A stretch of 13,631 nt of DNA from Pseudomonadota bacterium (GTDB taxonomy: Bacteria; Pseudomonadota; Alphaproteobacteria; CACIAM-22H2): contig JAIUNH010000048.1 in assembly GCA_020161965.1 (NCBI GenBank), forward strand, positions 1 through 13,631, written 5' to 3'. A program made the translations under genes and the position numbers. Shown here piece after piece: positions 7,648 through 13,631 of this stretch (position 1 is its first letter; every line of letters begins with the position of its first letter). The notes beneath the pieces are model-generated. The model was not told the DNA's origin and searched no databases. It was given only the letters and a program-made list of their open reading frames with translations.

Positions 7648-7964
7648 CTTTTTCCGCCGAACACGACCCAGACCGACGTGTCGGGCGAGTGATCGACGAA
7701 GCGATGCGTGTCGCCCTTCGCAGCGAATAGCAAATCGCCCGGCCCGAAGGGTACGCGCACGCCCTCGCGCTCGAACGCGCCCGCACCACGTACGACGACA
7801 TAGACCTCGTCGCGGTCATGCGGCTTTTGGGTGTCGGGATTGGGCGGGCGATACCAGCGCGCCTCCAGCCCCGGCGAATTCAGCGCCTGGGCGCTGAAGC
7901 GGCCCGGCGGCAAGGGCAACGCATCGGCTTCGTCGGCGGTCACGCGAGTCAGCAAGGGGGTCAT
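7644..7964 (-). CDS. Small single-domain cupin protein
   Basis: The protein has 106 residues forming one cupin barrel. Motif 1 is KPHDRDEVYVVVRGAG (47-62) with H49 and E53; motif 2 is PFGPGDLLFAAKGDTHRF (72-89) with H87. The usual second histidine of HxH in motif 1 is replaced by Arg (HDR), so metal binding may be altered. The substrate is unknown; small cupins include sugar isomerases, dioxygenases and ligand-binding proteins. The ATG at 7964 overlaps the stop of the ParE gene (ATGA), so it is very likely co-translated with the toxin-antitoxin pair. Its own stop overlaps that of the convergent cyclase (TTAG, 7644-7647). Confidence 0.82.
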   Translation of the reverse strand: MTPLLTRVTADEADALPLPPGRFSAQALNSPGLEARWYRPPNPDTQKPHDRDEVYVVVRGAGAFEREGVRVPFGPGDLLFAAKGDTHRFVDHSPDTSVWVVFGGKS

Positions 7965-8278
7965 TCTTTCGCCTCCGCGTTGCGGCCGGCGACGGCACCG
8001 GGGAAATCGCGCGCCCCGTGCAGCACGGCCAGAATGGTTACACGTTCGAGAGCGTCATCGACGGCATAGACAATAACGTAAGGCAAACTCGGCACGACCG
8101 CTTCGCGGGTATTGTCCAACGTGCCCGCGCGCCCCAGACCGGGGAAGGTCGCCAAACGATAGGCGACGGTTTCGATCGCCCGCAACGTCGCGGTCGCCGC
8201 TGGCCTGTTATCGAACGCGATCCAATCGAAAATCGCGTCGAGATCGGCGCGCGCCGGCCGTGAAACGAAGAGCCGCAC
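7961..8278 (-). CDS. ParE/RelE-family toxin
   Basis: The protein has 105 residues with the ParE/RelE toxin fold pattern: FVSRPARADLDAIFDWIA at the N-terminus, the PGLGRAGTLDNTREAVV stretch (46-62), then PYVIVYAVDD and VTILAVLHGARDFP at the C-terminus. ParE proteins of this group usually poison DNA gyrase; RelE relatives cut mRNA on the ribosome. The LHGARD.P ending favours ParE. The start is GTG 8278, directly after the TAG stop of the antitoxin gene with no gap, so its translation should depend on the antitoxin. No usable ATG exists near the N-terminus. About nine C-terminal residues after the conserved region (GRNAEAKE) are variable. Confidence 0.86.
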   Translation of the reverse strand: MRLFVSRPARADLDAIFDWIAFDNRPAATATLRAIETVAYRLATFPGLGRAGTLDNTREAVVPSLPYVIVYAVDDALERVTILAVLHGARDFPGAVAGRNAEAKE

Positions 8279-8536
8279 CTAGCGGCCGAGTCCGTGACGC
8301 TTGCGGATATCGGCGAACACTTCTTCGGCGTCGACCACATCGCCTGCTTCCATCGCGGCGATGCCTTCCTTGATCTTGGCGATTTGACGGGCGTTGAATT
8401 CGACGTATTGGCGCAGCGCCTGATTGATGACGTAGTTGCGCGAGCGATCGGTCGCGTCGGCGATCGCGTCGATCTCGGCGATCGTTTCCTTGGCGGCGCG
8501 CACGGTGATCGGTTCGGTTGGGCTGTCATTGGCCAT
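8279..8536 (-). CDS. Ribbon-helix-helix antitoxin (CopG/ParD-like)
   Basis: The protein has 85 residues. The N-terminal half (about 9-47) is a ribbon-helix-helix DNA-binding fold: strand EPITVRA, helix ETIAEIDAIADAT, turn DRSRN, and helix YVINQALRQYVEF. The C-terminal part (48-85, acidic AGDVVDAEEVFADI) should wrap the toxin. The ATG at 8536 has AGGTGA eight bases upstream as ribosome-binding site. It is first in an antitoxin-toxin-cupin operon, the usual antitoxin-first order. Three phased repeats just upstream are probably its own operator, giving autorepression by the complex. Confidence 0.87.
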   Translation of the reverse strand: MANDSPTEPITVRAAKETIAEIDAIADATDRSRNYVINQALRQYVEFNARQIAKIKEGIAAMEAGDVVDAEEVFADIRKRHGLGR

Positions 8537-8540
8537 GCGA

Positions 8541-8581
8541 TATCACCTGTATTCGGGTGTAGTCGGATGTAATCGTATCAC
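8541..8581 (-). promoter_or_regulatory. Three 10-bp-phased operator repeats upstream of the antitoxin
   Basis: On the plus strand TGTATTCG (8548), TGTAGTCG (8558) and TGTAATCG (8568) repeat with an exact 10-bp period. The sequence TATCAC stands on both sides (8541-8546 and 8576-8581). One helical turn per unit is how ribbon-helix-helix dimers stack on their own operators. The repeats lie immediately downstream of, and partly inside, the candidate -10. Binding here would block transcription of the antitoxin-toxin-cupin genes. The repeats are seen directly; the role is inferred. Confidence 0.7.
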
Positions 8582-8600
8582 TTTGCAGCGCTATCCCCAA
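8572..8600 (-). promoter_or_regulatory. Candidate promoter of the antitoxin-toxin-cupin operon
   Basis: Reading the minus strand, TTGGGG (8600-8595) and TACGAT (8577-8572) are separated by 17 bases. They match 3/6 and 4/6 of the sigma70 consensus. The -10 overlaps the last operator repeat, which fits autorepression. Confidence 0.4.
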
Positions 8601-8620
8601 GGCGTCCCCTGTGGGTCGCC
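8601..8620. other. Short hairpin between the antitoxin and nrdJ genes
   Basis: GGCGTCCC and GGGTCGCC form an inverted repeat with one T-T mismatch around the loop CTGT. No T-run follows on either strand, so it is not a standard terminator. It separates the two divergent promoter regions. Role unknown. Confidence 0.35.
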
Positions 8621-8626
8621 GGGGTA

Positions 8627-8660
8627 ATTCGAAAAATCGAATATATCCAATATGTTGTAG
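8627..8660 (+). promoter_or_regulatory. Leader of nrdJ: inverted repeat and candidate NrdR box
   Basis: ATTCGA-AAAA-TCGAAT (8627-8642) is a perfect 6-4-6 inverted repeat. Next to it, CAATATGTTGT (8648-8658) agrees at 10 of 11 positions with the core NrdR box as I recall it (CwAtATaTwGt). A weaker sequence around ACATATCAAG (8678-8687) lies 30 bp downstream, about three helical turns, as tandem NrdR boxes usually are. NrdR would repress nrdJ when dATP is high. I see no cobalamin riboswitch hallmark in 8620-8778. The nrdJ promoter cannot be placed with confidence; the 8661-8778 stretch shows nothing else. Confidence 0.4.
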
Positions 8661-8778
8661 TTTTGAAGCTTGTTGAAACATATCAAGAACTTCGAGTTGC
8701 CGGAACGCTGCCGAGCGCCTATCTTTCCCCGGCACCGAGACCTTCCCCTTCCCTTCGTACACGGGAAACCGACACGCC

Positions 8779-11205
8779 ATGCGCCCCATCGCCGCCATTT
8801 CCCAGCAAATCTGGGACATGAAGTACCGTTTCAAAGCGCCCGACGGAGCCGCGATCGACAAATCGATCGAGGATACCTGGACGCGCGTGGCGAACGCGCT
8901 GGCCGAGGCCGAAGCGCCCGAGTTGCAGGCCCATTGGGCGGCCGAGTTCCGCTCGGCGCTGGAGGATTTCAAATTCCTGCCGGCGGGGCGCATCGTCGCC
9001 GGGGCCGGCACCGCCCGCCATGTGACGTTGTTCAACTGCTTCGTCATGGGCACGGTGCCCGACGACATGTCGGGCATTTTCGGCCATCTGCGCGAAGCGG
9101 CCCTGACGATGCAGCAGGGTGGCGGCATCGGCTACGATTTCTCCACGCTGCGCCCCAAGGGCGCCCCCGTGAAGGGTGTGGGCGCGGACGCGTCCGGCCC
9201 GCTGTCCTTCATGGATGTGTGGGACGCGATGTGCCGCACGATCATGTCGGCGGGGCATCGGCGCGGCGCCATGATGGCGACGCTGCGTTGCGACCATCCG
9301 GATATCGAAGCATTCATCGAAGCCAAGCGCGAGCCCGGCCGCCTGCGCATGTTCAATCTTTCCGTCCTCGTCACCGACGCCTTCATGGCCGCGGTGAAGG
9401 AGGACGCGCCGTGGGAACTGACCTTCAACGGCACGCATTTCAAAACGCTGCGCGCGCGCGAGCTGTGGGACAAGATCATGCGCGCGACTTATGCGTATGC
9501 GGAACCCGGCGTGATCTTCATCGACCGCATCAACCGCGCCAATAATCTTTGGTACGCGGAAGCGATCGCGGCGACGAACCCGTGCGGCGAGCAACCGCTG
9601 CCGCCTTATGGCGCGTGCTTGCTCGGCTCGGTCAATCTCGCGGCGTTGGTGAAGCATCCGTTCGAAGCGAACGCGGAACTCGACGAGGCCGAACTCGCAC
9701 GCGTCGTGAAACTCGCCGTGCGCATGATGGACAACGTGACCGACGTGTCGCGTTTCCCGCTCGACGCGCAAGAAGCCGAAGCCAAGGCCAAGCGCCGTAT
9801 CGGGCTTGGCGTCACCGGCCTTGCCGACGCGCTGATCCTGTGCGGGCTGCGCTACGGTTCCGAAGCCGCCGTGCTGCAGACCGAGCGCTGGATGGGGGCG
9901 ATCCGCCGCCTTGCCTATGGCGCGTCGATCGACCTCGCGCGCGAGAAAGGCGCCTTCCCGCTCTTCGACCGCGAGAAATATCTGCAAGGCGAGCAGGTCA
10001 AGATTCTCGAGCCCGAGATTCAGGACGGCATCGCCAAATACGGCATTCGCAACGCGCTGCTGACCTCGATCGCGCCCACCGGCACGATCTCGCTGATGGC
10101 CGACAACGTGTCGTCGGGCTTGGAGCCCGTGTTCTCGTTCTCCTATATGCGCACGGTGCTGCTGCCCGACGGCACGCGCCGGCAGGAGGAAGTCTCCGAT
10201 CACGCCTATCGCCTCTATAAGCGGATGTTCGGCGAGAACGCGCAATTGCCCGATTACTTCGTCGATGCGCAGCGTCTGACCCCGGCCGAGCATGTGGTGA
10301 TGCAGGCGGCGGTGCAGAAATATATCGACGCCTCGATCTCCAAGACGATCAATTGCCCGGAGGATATTTCCTTCGAGGCGTTCAAGGATGTCTACACCCA
10401 GGCCTATGCGCTGGGCTGCAAGGGCTGCACGACCTATCGCCCCAACGACATCACGGGCGCCGTGCTGACCGTGAAGAAGGACGAGCCGAAAAAGCCCGAG
10501 GCGCAGCAATCGCTGCCCTTCAGCAAGTCGCCGTCCAAGCCCGAAGATCATTACGAGGCGAGTGTCGTTTACATGACCCGCCCGCTCGACCGGCCCGAAG
10601 CGCTGCCGGGCCAGACCTATAAGATCAAATGGGCGGACGCGGAGCACGCGCTCTACATCACCATCAACGATGTGGTCAGCGAAGGCCGCCGCCGGCCGTT
10701 CGAAGTGTTCATCAATTCGAAGAACATGGAGCACTACGCCTGGACCGTGGCGCTGACGCGCATGATCTCGGCGGTGTTCCGGCGTGGCGGCGACGTGTCG
10801 TTCGTCGTGGAAGAACTCAAAGCCGTGTTCGATCCGCGCGGCGGCCAGTGGATGAGCGGGCGCTACGTGCCCTCGCTGCTCGCGGCGATCGGCGAAGTGA
10901 TCGAGCGCCATATGGTGCAGATCGGTTTCCTGCGCCCCGGCGAAGCGCTGTCGAGCGATCCGGCGGCCGAGCATATGCCCGTCGCCGCGATGGGCGGCGG
11001 CGCTGTCACCGAAATGCCCGAAGCACCGGCGAATACCAATGCGTCTTCCGGCACGGTCGCGGCATTGTTTACGGGTTCGCCGCCGGACGGTTCGACCGCA
11101 CGGCTCGCGGGTGCGCGTCACTGCCCCAAATGCACCGCGCCGACGCTGATCCGCATGGAAGGCTGCGACACCTGCACGACCTGCGGCTTCTCCAAATGCG
11201 GGTGA
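8779..11205 (+). CDS. nrdJ: Class II (vitamin B12-dependent) ribonucleotide reductase
   Basis: It reduces ribonucleotides to deoxyribonucleotides with adenosylcobalamin as radical source, so it needs no oxygen. It has 808 residues, the short alphaproteobacterial form, without an N-terminal ATP cone. Active-site residues: C87 (LFNCFVMG), NPCGEQPLPPYGACLLGSVN with N267, C269, E271 and C280, and the IAPTGTISLMA loop (431-441). C269 should carry the thiyl radical; C87 and C280 should be the redox pair. A TSCPD domain (about 600-715) follows. After a poorly conserved linker comes a cysteine-rich tail, HCPKC...GCDTCTTCGFSKCG (C782, C785, C796, C799, C802, C807), for reduction and perhaps zinc binding. 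ATG 8779 is chosen because MRPIAAISQQIWDMKYR resembles relatives; the ribosome-binding site is weak (GGGAAA). Confidence 0.93.
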   Translation: MRPIAAISQQIWDMKYRFKAPDGAAIDKSIEDTWTRVANALAEAEAPELQAHWAAEFRSALEDFKFLPAGRIVAGAGTARHVTLFNCFVMGTVPDDMSGIFGHLREAALTMQQGGGIGYDFSTLRPKGAPVKGVGADASGPLSFMDVWDAMCRTIMSAGHRRGAMMATLRCDHPDIEAFIEAKREPGRLRMFNLSVLVTDAFMAAVKEDAPWELTFNGTHFKTLRARELWDKIMRATYAYAEPGVIFIDRINRANNLWYAEAIAATNPCGEQPLPPYGACLLGSVNLAALVKHPFEANAELDEAELARVVKLAVRMMDNVTDVSRFPLDAQEAEAKAKRRIGLGVTGLADALILCGLRYGSEAAVLQTERWMGAIRRLAYGASIDLAREKGAFPLFDREKYLQGEQVKILEPEIQDGIAKYGIRNALLTSIAPTGTISLMADNVSSGLEPVFSFSYMRTVLLPDGTRRQEEVSDHAYRLYKRMFGENAQLPDYFVDAQRLTPAEHVVMQAAVQKYIDASISKTINCPEDISFEAFKDVYTQAYALGCKGCTTYRPNDITGAVLTVKKDEPKKPEAQQSLPFSKSPSKPEDHYEASVVYMTRPLDRPEALPGQTYKIKWADAEHALYITINDVVSEGRRRPFEVFINSKNMEHYAWTVALTRMISAVFRRGGDVSFVVEELKAVFDPRGGQWMSGRYVPSLLAAIGEVIERHMVQIGFLRPGEALSSDPAAEHMPVAAMGGGAVTEMPEAPANTNASSGTVAALFTGSPPDGSTARLAGARHCPKCTAPTLIRMEGCDTCTTCGFSKCG

Positions 11206-11223
11206 GGGGCTGCTATTTGGAAC

Positions 11224-12462
11224 TCACTTAGCGGTCATCACGTTCAAGGCATCTATGAGTTGAGGCAGAGACGAGACTAGCTTGGCTTTAAATGGAAAAT
11301 TTCCACCTTCCAGAAAATAAGAACACGTCTTCGAATCGCCGTACCAAATATCAACATATGGCGTGTAAAGAGCATGAAGGAGGTCGCCTCCATCACTTTT
11401 TGAAGGGACCTGGAGCGGCTTCTTCGCAAACGACCGCTGATAGGAAGCAAAAACATGCTCAAACGCCCTAACGATGGGCTGGCGCCGAATCTTCGCGAAT
11501 ATCTCGTCGGTTAACTCAATCCCTTTAGCTTCCAATGTGCGCGCGACAAGGCGTGACGAAACTCGGGATCGGTCAAGCTTATCAATTGCATTGCTCGCGA
11601 GCTTCGATCCCGATTTAAGATCAAGATTATTTTGCTCAATCAACGTCCTGACTTGATCGCCGAAATCTGAAAATTCACGAAACATCAAGAGGCCGAATTT
11701 TTGAACCCAATCGAACGATTCTGATTTTTTGAATTCGACATGATCACGATAGACTGCGGCCAAGTTAGCCGGATCAAGCAGGCCCCTTAGCGCTTCCCGG
11801 TAAAATGCCAAATCAGTTTGGCGCCCCATAAGCCATTCATCAAAGAAGTCGAATGAGTAGAATCTCTCGGTAACGGGGTATTTATCGGATATCGCAGATA
11901 TACCGTCCTGCCGTCGATTGGCACGCAGATATTCGACCCCCTCCTTTGATAGCCGATTGCCACTCGAAACAAATTTGGAGATCATTTTTCGTCGTTCATG
12001 CCGCTGCAAAGGCAGGCCACGAATTGTTGATTTCATCTCTTCAATAACTGCCATACGAGACGGCAATGACTTTTGAAACTCATCCAGGGAAGGAGACTCA
12101 ACCCAAAAGCCCTTTGAGCCTAACCAATAGTTGGGCGGTAGCTTAGAGCCCAGCGCCTCAGAAAGCTCAAATTCTATGATCTTGTCGAGCGGCCGAAATG
12201 TTTGATCACCAGAAAGGAGTTTCATTATTTCAATGCGAGCCAGTGCATTCTTTCTCTTCTCATCATTGAATTTCAACAACTCCAACACATGAATTGCCGA
12301 GTACCGAAACTCAACTGAACGATTTTCCTTGAAGGAACACAACAACCGCAGAGCTTCCGCCATACTTGGATCATCTTGCCCCTTGGCGAGATTCCAGTAT
12401 GTGCTCTTATCAAGATATACCTGGATCGGCTTATCTATGGTGGTTGCGGCAGGCGTGTTCAT
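11224..12462 (-). CDS. Large PIN-like nuclease candidate, probable toxin partner of the HicB-like gene
   Basis: I do not recognise a named family for this 412-residue protein. Its ends look like a split PIN nuclease fold: strand IQVYLDKSTYWNLA with D18, then YSAIHVLELLKF with E61, and at the C-terminus SKSDGGDLLHALYTPYVDIWYGDSKT with D357, D360, D371 and D376. D, E, D, D in this order and setting is the PIN metal-site pattern. Between them lies a charged, mostly helical region of about 290 residues, much longer than in small VapC toxins (about 130 residues). The base composition is foreign to its surroundings: 24 and 26 G+C in two sampled 60-base lines, against 38 in a line of nrdJ. The ATG overlaps the HicB-like stop (ATGA). 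Its stop is 18 bases from the convergent nrdJ stop. An RNase toxin or defence effector is an inference. Confidence 0.62.
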   Translation of the reverse strand: MNTPAATTIDKPIQVYLDKSTYWNLAKGQDDPSMAEALRLLCSFKENRSVEFRYSAIHVLELLKFNDEKRKNALARIEIMKLLSGDQTFRPLDKIIEFELSEALGSKLPPNYWLGSKGFWVESPSLDEFQKSLPSRMAVIEEMKSTIRGLPLQRHERRKMISKFVSSGNRLSKEGVEYLRANRRQDGISAISDKYPVTERFYSFDFFDEWLMGRQTDLAFYREALRGLLDPANLAAVYRDHVEFKKSESFDWVQKFGLLMFREFSDFGDQVRTLIEQNNLDLKSGSKLASNAIDKLDRSRVSSRLVARTLEAKGIELTDEIFAKIRRQPIVRAFEHVFASYQRSFAKKPLQVPSKSDGGDLLHALYTPYVDIWYGDSKTCSYFLEGGNFPFKAKLVSSLPQLIDALNVMTAK

Positions 12463-12665
12463 TTTGCCAAGATCAAACGCATCGCCTCGGCCAGATTCGT
12501 AAGCGCAGATTTCTCGCTGCGGCCCTGGTTCGCGACATCAATTTCCAAGCACTGCGCCACGAACCAACGCCCCTCGCGGGTTACGCTGGCGGTGTATCCA
12601 GTGATCGAATGAATACGATGAACATTCACGCTTACAGAATAGCGCGATTCGGACCAAGGCTCCAT
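12459..12665 (-). CDS. HicB-like solo antitoxin-domain protein
   Basis: The protein has 68 residues. From about 22 to the end it matches the HicB antitoxin fold: strand GYTASVTREG, strand RWFVAQCLEIDVANQG, the turn RSEKSA, and helix LTNLAEAMRLIL. There is no room for the C-terminal DNA-binding helix-turn-helix or ribbon-helix-helix of full HicB. No HicA gene lies nearby; the partner is the PIN-like gene, joined by an ATGA overlap. The ATG at 12665 is used; an in-frame GTG at 12671 would start inside the palindromic repeat. The repeat supplies GGGG five bases upstream of the ATG as the only ribosome-binding-like sequence. Residues 1-20 look less conserved. Antitoxin function is inferred from fold and gene order. 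Confidence 0.66.
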   Translation of the reverse strand: MEPWSESRYSVSVNVHRIHSITGYTASVTREGRWFVAQCLEIDVANQGRSEKSALTNLAEAMRLILAK

Positions 12666-12751
12666 CGTCACCCCGGGCGAGCGTAAGCGAGACCCGGGGT
12701 CTAGATCCCGGGTCGCATCGCCGCTTTCGCGGCGACTTGCCCGGGATGACG
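12666..12751. repeat. 86-bp palindromic intergenic repeat (REP-like, alphaproteobacterial type)
   Basis: The ends CGTCACCCCGGGC (12666-12678) and GCCCGGGATGACG (12739-12751) are 13-bp inverted repeats with one mismatch. Inside are two hairpin modules. The left pairs ACCCCGGG (12670) with CCCGGGGT (12693). The right pairs ATCCCGGG (12705) with CCCGGGAT (12740), with an inner 7-bp stem TCGCCGC/GCGGCGA around TTTC. A central TCTAGA joins them. Repeats of this look are scattered between genes in many alphaproteobacteria. It lies 20 bases after the Rrf2 stop and ends exactly at the ATG of the HicB-like gene. It may protect or attenuate the Rrf2 transcript. Confidence 0.75.
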
Positions 12752-12771
12752 GTCCTGCGCCGCGCTTTCGC

Positions 12772-13266
12772 CTAACGCTGCTGTTTGCCGAGGAATGTCG
12801 CGAAGGCTTTCTTGTTGTGCGGATCGATCAGCCTCTCGCCGTCGGCGGCGAGATCGGCGAGCGTTTGCGCGCGCAGCGCGTCGCGCCATAGTTTCTCGGC
12901 CGCGAGCATGCGCGACTTGATGAAGCAATCGGCCTTGTAGACGCACGGATCCTTCGAATTGCCGGGATTGCGGCGGCGGATTTCGCGGCACATGAAGGCC
13001 GGCTCCGTTCCGTCGATCGCTTCGACGATATCGAGCATCGTCACCTTTGCCGCCGCGCGCGCTAGGCGATAGCCGCCGCGCGGACCGGGCAACGCCTCCA
13101 CCAATTCCGCCGCCGTCAGCGCGCGCAGATGCTTCAGCAAATACGATTCCGACACGCCGTGAAATTCGGCGAGGCTTTTGCCCGACAACACTTTGCCTTC
13201 GGGCAACGACGCCAACACCAGCGCGCAATGCAAAGCGGCTTCGACCCCATCGCTTAAACGTCGCAT
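12772..13266 (-). CDS. Rrf2-family transcriptional regulator
   Basis: The protein has 164 residues. An N-terminal winged helix contains the recognition region SLAEFHGVSESYLLKHLRAL (31-50) and the wing VEALPGPRGGYRLAR (56-70), both typical of Rrf2. VTMLDIVEAIDG (75-86) is the usual linker helix. Three cysteines follow (C93, C108, C114; spacing 14 and 5), where IscR and NsrR bind an Fe-S cluster with tighter spacing. A cluster or thiol switch is possible but the spacing is not canonical. ATG 13266 is chosen over the upstream TTG at 13284 because GGAGG lies five bases before it and MRRLSDGVEAALHC is the normal start. It is divergent from the decarboxylase-like gene, whose promoter carries a dyad, its likely target. 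Confidence 0.9.
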   Translation of the reverse strand: MRRLSDGVEAALHCALVLASLPEGKVLSGKSLAEFHGVSESYLLKHLRALTAAELVEALPGPRGGYRLARAAAKVTMLDIVEAIDGTEPAFMCREIRRRNPGNSKDPCVYKADCFIKSRMLAAEKLWRDALRAQTLADLAADGERLIDPHNKKAFATFLGKQQR

Positions 13267-13298
13267 ACGGCCCTCCGCGCCCAATTTTCAGGACGATC

Positions 13299-13327
13299 TT
13301 GACAGTCCCTAATCATGGATATATTTT
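13299..13327 (+). promoter_or_regulatory. Sigma70-type promoter of the carboxymuconolactone decarboxylase-like gene
   Basis: A perfect TTGACA (13299-13304) is followed after 17 bases by TATTTT (13322-13327), which matches 4/6 of TATAAT. Transcription would begin near 13335, giving a leader of about 35 bases before GTG 13369. This is the best promoter in the window. Confidence 0.65.
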
Positions 13328-13338
13328 ATCGATGATTA
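13310..13338. promoter_or_regulatory. 29-bp dyad, probable Rrf2 operator
   Basis: TAATCAT (13310-13316) and ATGATTA (13332-13338) form a perfect 7-bp inverted repeat. Inside, GATA (13318-13321) and TATC (13327-13330) continue the symmetry; only the bases between arms and the centre break it. The centre is at 13324, within the -10 element, so a bound dimer would block the promoter. Rrf2 proteins bind long dyads of this size, and the rrf2 gene starts 43 bases to the left. Binding by this Rrf2 is inferred. Confidence 0.6.
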
Positions 13339-13368
13339 AAGTCATAGACCCTCGATGGAGAAAATCCC

Positions 13369-13631
13369 GTGCAAGCCCGTATGAACATCGCCCAATTGGC
13401 TCCCGACGTGTATCGCGCCGCCGCCGCGATGGAGGATAGCGTAAGGAAATCCGGCATCGACAGCCGCTTGCTGCATCTGGTCAAGCTGCGCGCCTCGCAG
13501 ATCAACGGCTGCGCCTACTGCATCGACATGCACAGCAAGGACGCGCGAGCGGCCGGAGAGACCGAACAGCGCCTGTACGCGCTCGACGCCTGGCGCGAAA
13601 CCCCGTTCTACAGCCGACGAGAACGCGCCGC
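13369..13631 (+). CDS. Carboxymuconolactone decarboxylase / AhpD-like protein, 3' truncated
   Basis: The first 87 residues are present; the gene runs past the window end. After MQARMNIAQLAPDVYRAA comes helix LLHLVKLRASQINGCAYCIDMHSKDAR, with the redox pair CAYC (C-x2-C) and a nearby histidine in CIDMHSKDAR. This is the signature of the CMD/AhpD fold, used by peroxidase-linked alkylhydroperoxide reductases (AhpD type). The C-terminus here is RLYALDAWRETPFY, also typical. Start GTG 13369 has GGAG eight bases upstream and gives the usual family N-terminus; ATG 13381 is an internal alternative with no good ribosome-binding site. It is likely regulated by the divergent Rrf2. Peroxide or redox stress defence is the likely role; the substrate is unknown. 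Confidence 0.88.
   Translation, partial: MQARMNIAQLAPDVYRAAAAMEDSVRKSGIDSRLLHLVKLRASQINGCAYCIDMHSKDARAAGETEQRLYALDAWRETPFYSRRERA

Noticed and set aside
8601..8778. Possible cobalamin riboswitch before nrdJ
   Set aside because: No conserved B12-box-like core (GCCACTG) and little room for the full fold; only a hairpin, a short inverted repeat and an NrdR-like site are seen.
8719..11121. 800-residue open frame on the minus strand opposite nrdJ
   Set aside because: His/Arg/Gly-rich translation typical of antisense frames in GC-rich DNA; nrdJ on the plus strand has all expected motifs.
12366..12686. Plus-strand open frame of 106 codons opposite the HicB-like gene
   Set aside because: No recognisable protein features and no ribosome-binding site; the minus-strand pair has an ATGA overlap and fold motifs.
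12705..12747. Right hairpin of the repeat as an intrinsic terminator of rrf2
   Set aside because: A strong stem but no T-run after it on the minus strand; it fits better as part of a dispersed palindromic element.

Overview
The window looks like chromosomal DNA of a GC-rich alphaproteobacterium, most likely of the Rhodospirillales or a nearby order. This rests on gene families and gene order, not on any search. The order TIGR02302/DUF4175 protein, MJ0042/DUF3426 zinc-ribbon protein, ftsE, ftsX, and lipid or envelope genes is typical of alphaproteobacteria. A short class II NrdJ and a palindromic repeat of the CCCGGG / GTCATCCCGGGC type fit the same group.

Layout. (1) 2-1315, plus: C-terminal part of a DUF4175/TIGR02302 protein. 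It converges on a zinc-ribbon membrane protein (1312-2274, minus) with stops sharing CTAG. (2) 2449-7647, plus: one compact operon of ftsE, ftsX, a GmhB-like HAD phosphatase, a YdcF/DUF218 protein, plsC, and a membrane adenylate cyclase. Four of the five junctions overlap by 4 bases (GTGA or ATGA); the fifth has a 10-base gap. The set joins divisome control, envelope sugar and phospholipid chemistry, and a redox-type cyclase with a six-helix histidine-rich anchor, a [2Fe-2S] ferredoxin domain and a class III cyclase domain. (3) 7644-8536, minus: a tight trio of ribbon-helix-helix antitoxin, ParE toxin and small cupin. Three 10-bp-phased direct repeats lie just upstream as a likely autoregulatory operator. 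(4) 8779-11205, plus: vitamin B12-dependent ribonucleotide reductase (nrdJ), with a candidate NrdR site in its leader. (5) 11224-12665, minus: a two-gene, AT-richer island encoding a HicB-like solo antitoxin domain, overlapping by ATGA with a 412-residue PIN-like nuclease candidate. This is the best candidate for an undescribed toxin-antitoxin or defence module. Its start codon directly abuts an 86-bp palindromic repeat. (6) 12772-13266, minus: an Rrf2-family regulator, divergent from a carboxymuconolactone decarboxylase/AhpD-like gene (13369 to the window end). The target gene has a good sigma70 promoter covered by a 29-bp dyad, which suggests direct Rrf2 control.

I saw no rRNA, tRNA, CRISPR array, insertion sequence or prophage. 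All gene calls come from reading the translated sequence. Family names are from recognition of motifs, without database searches.
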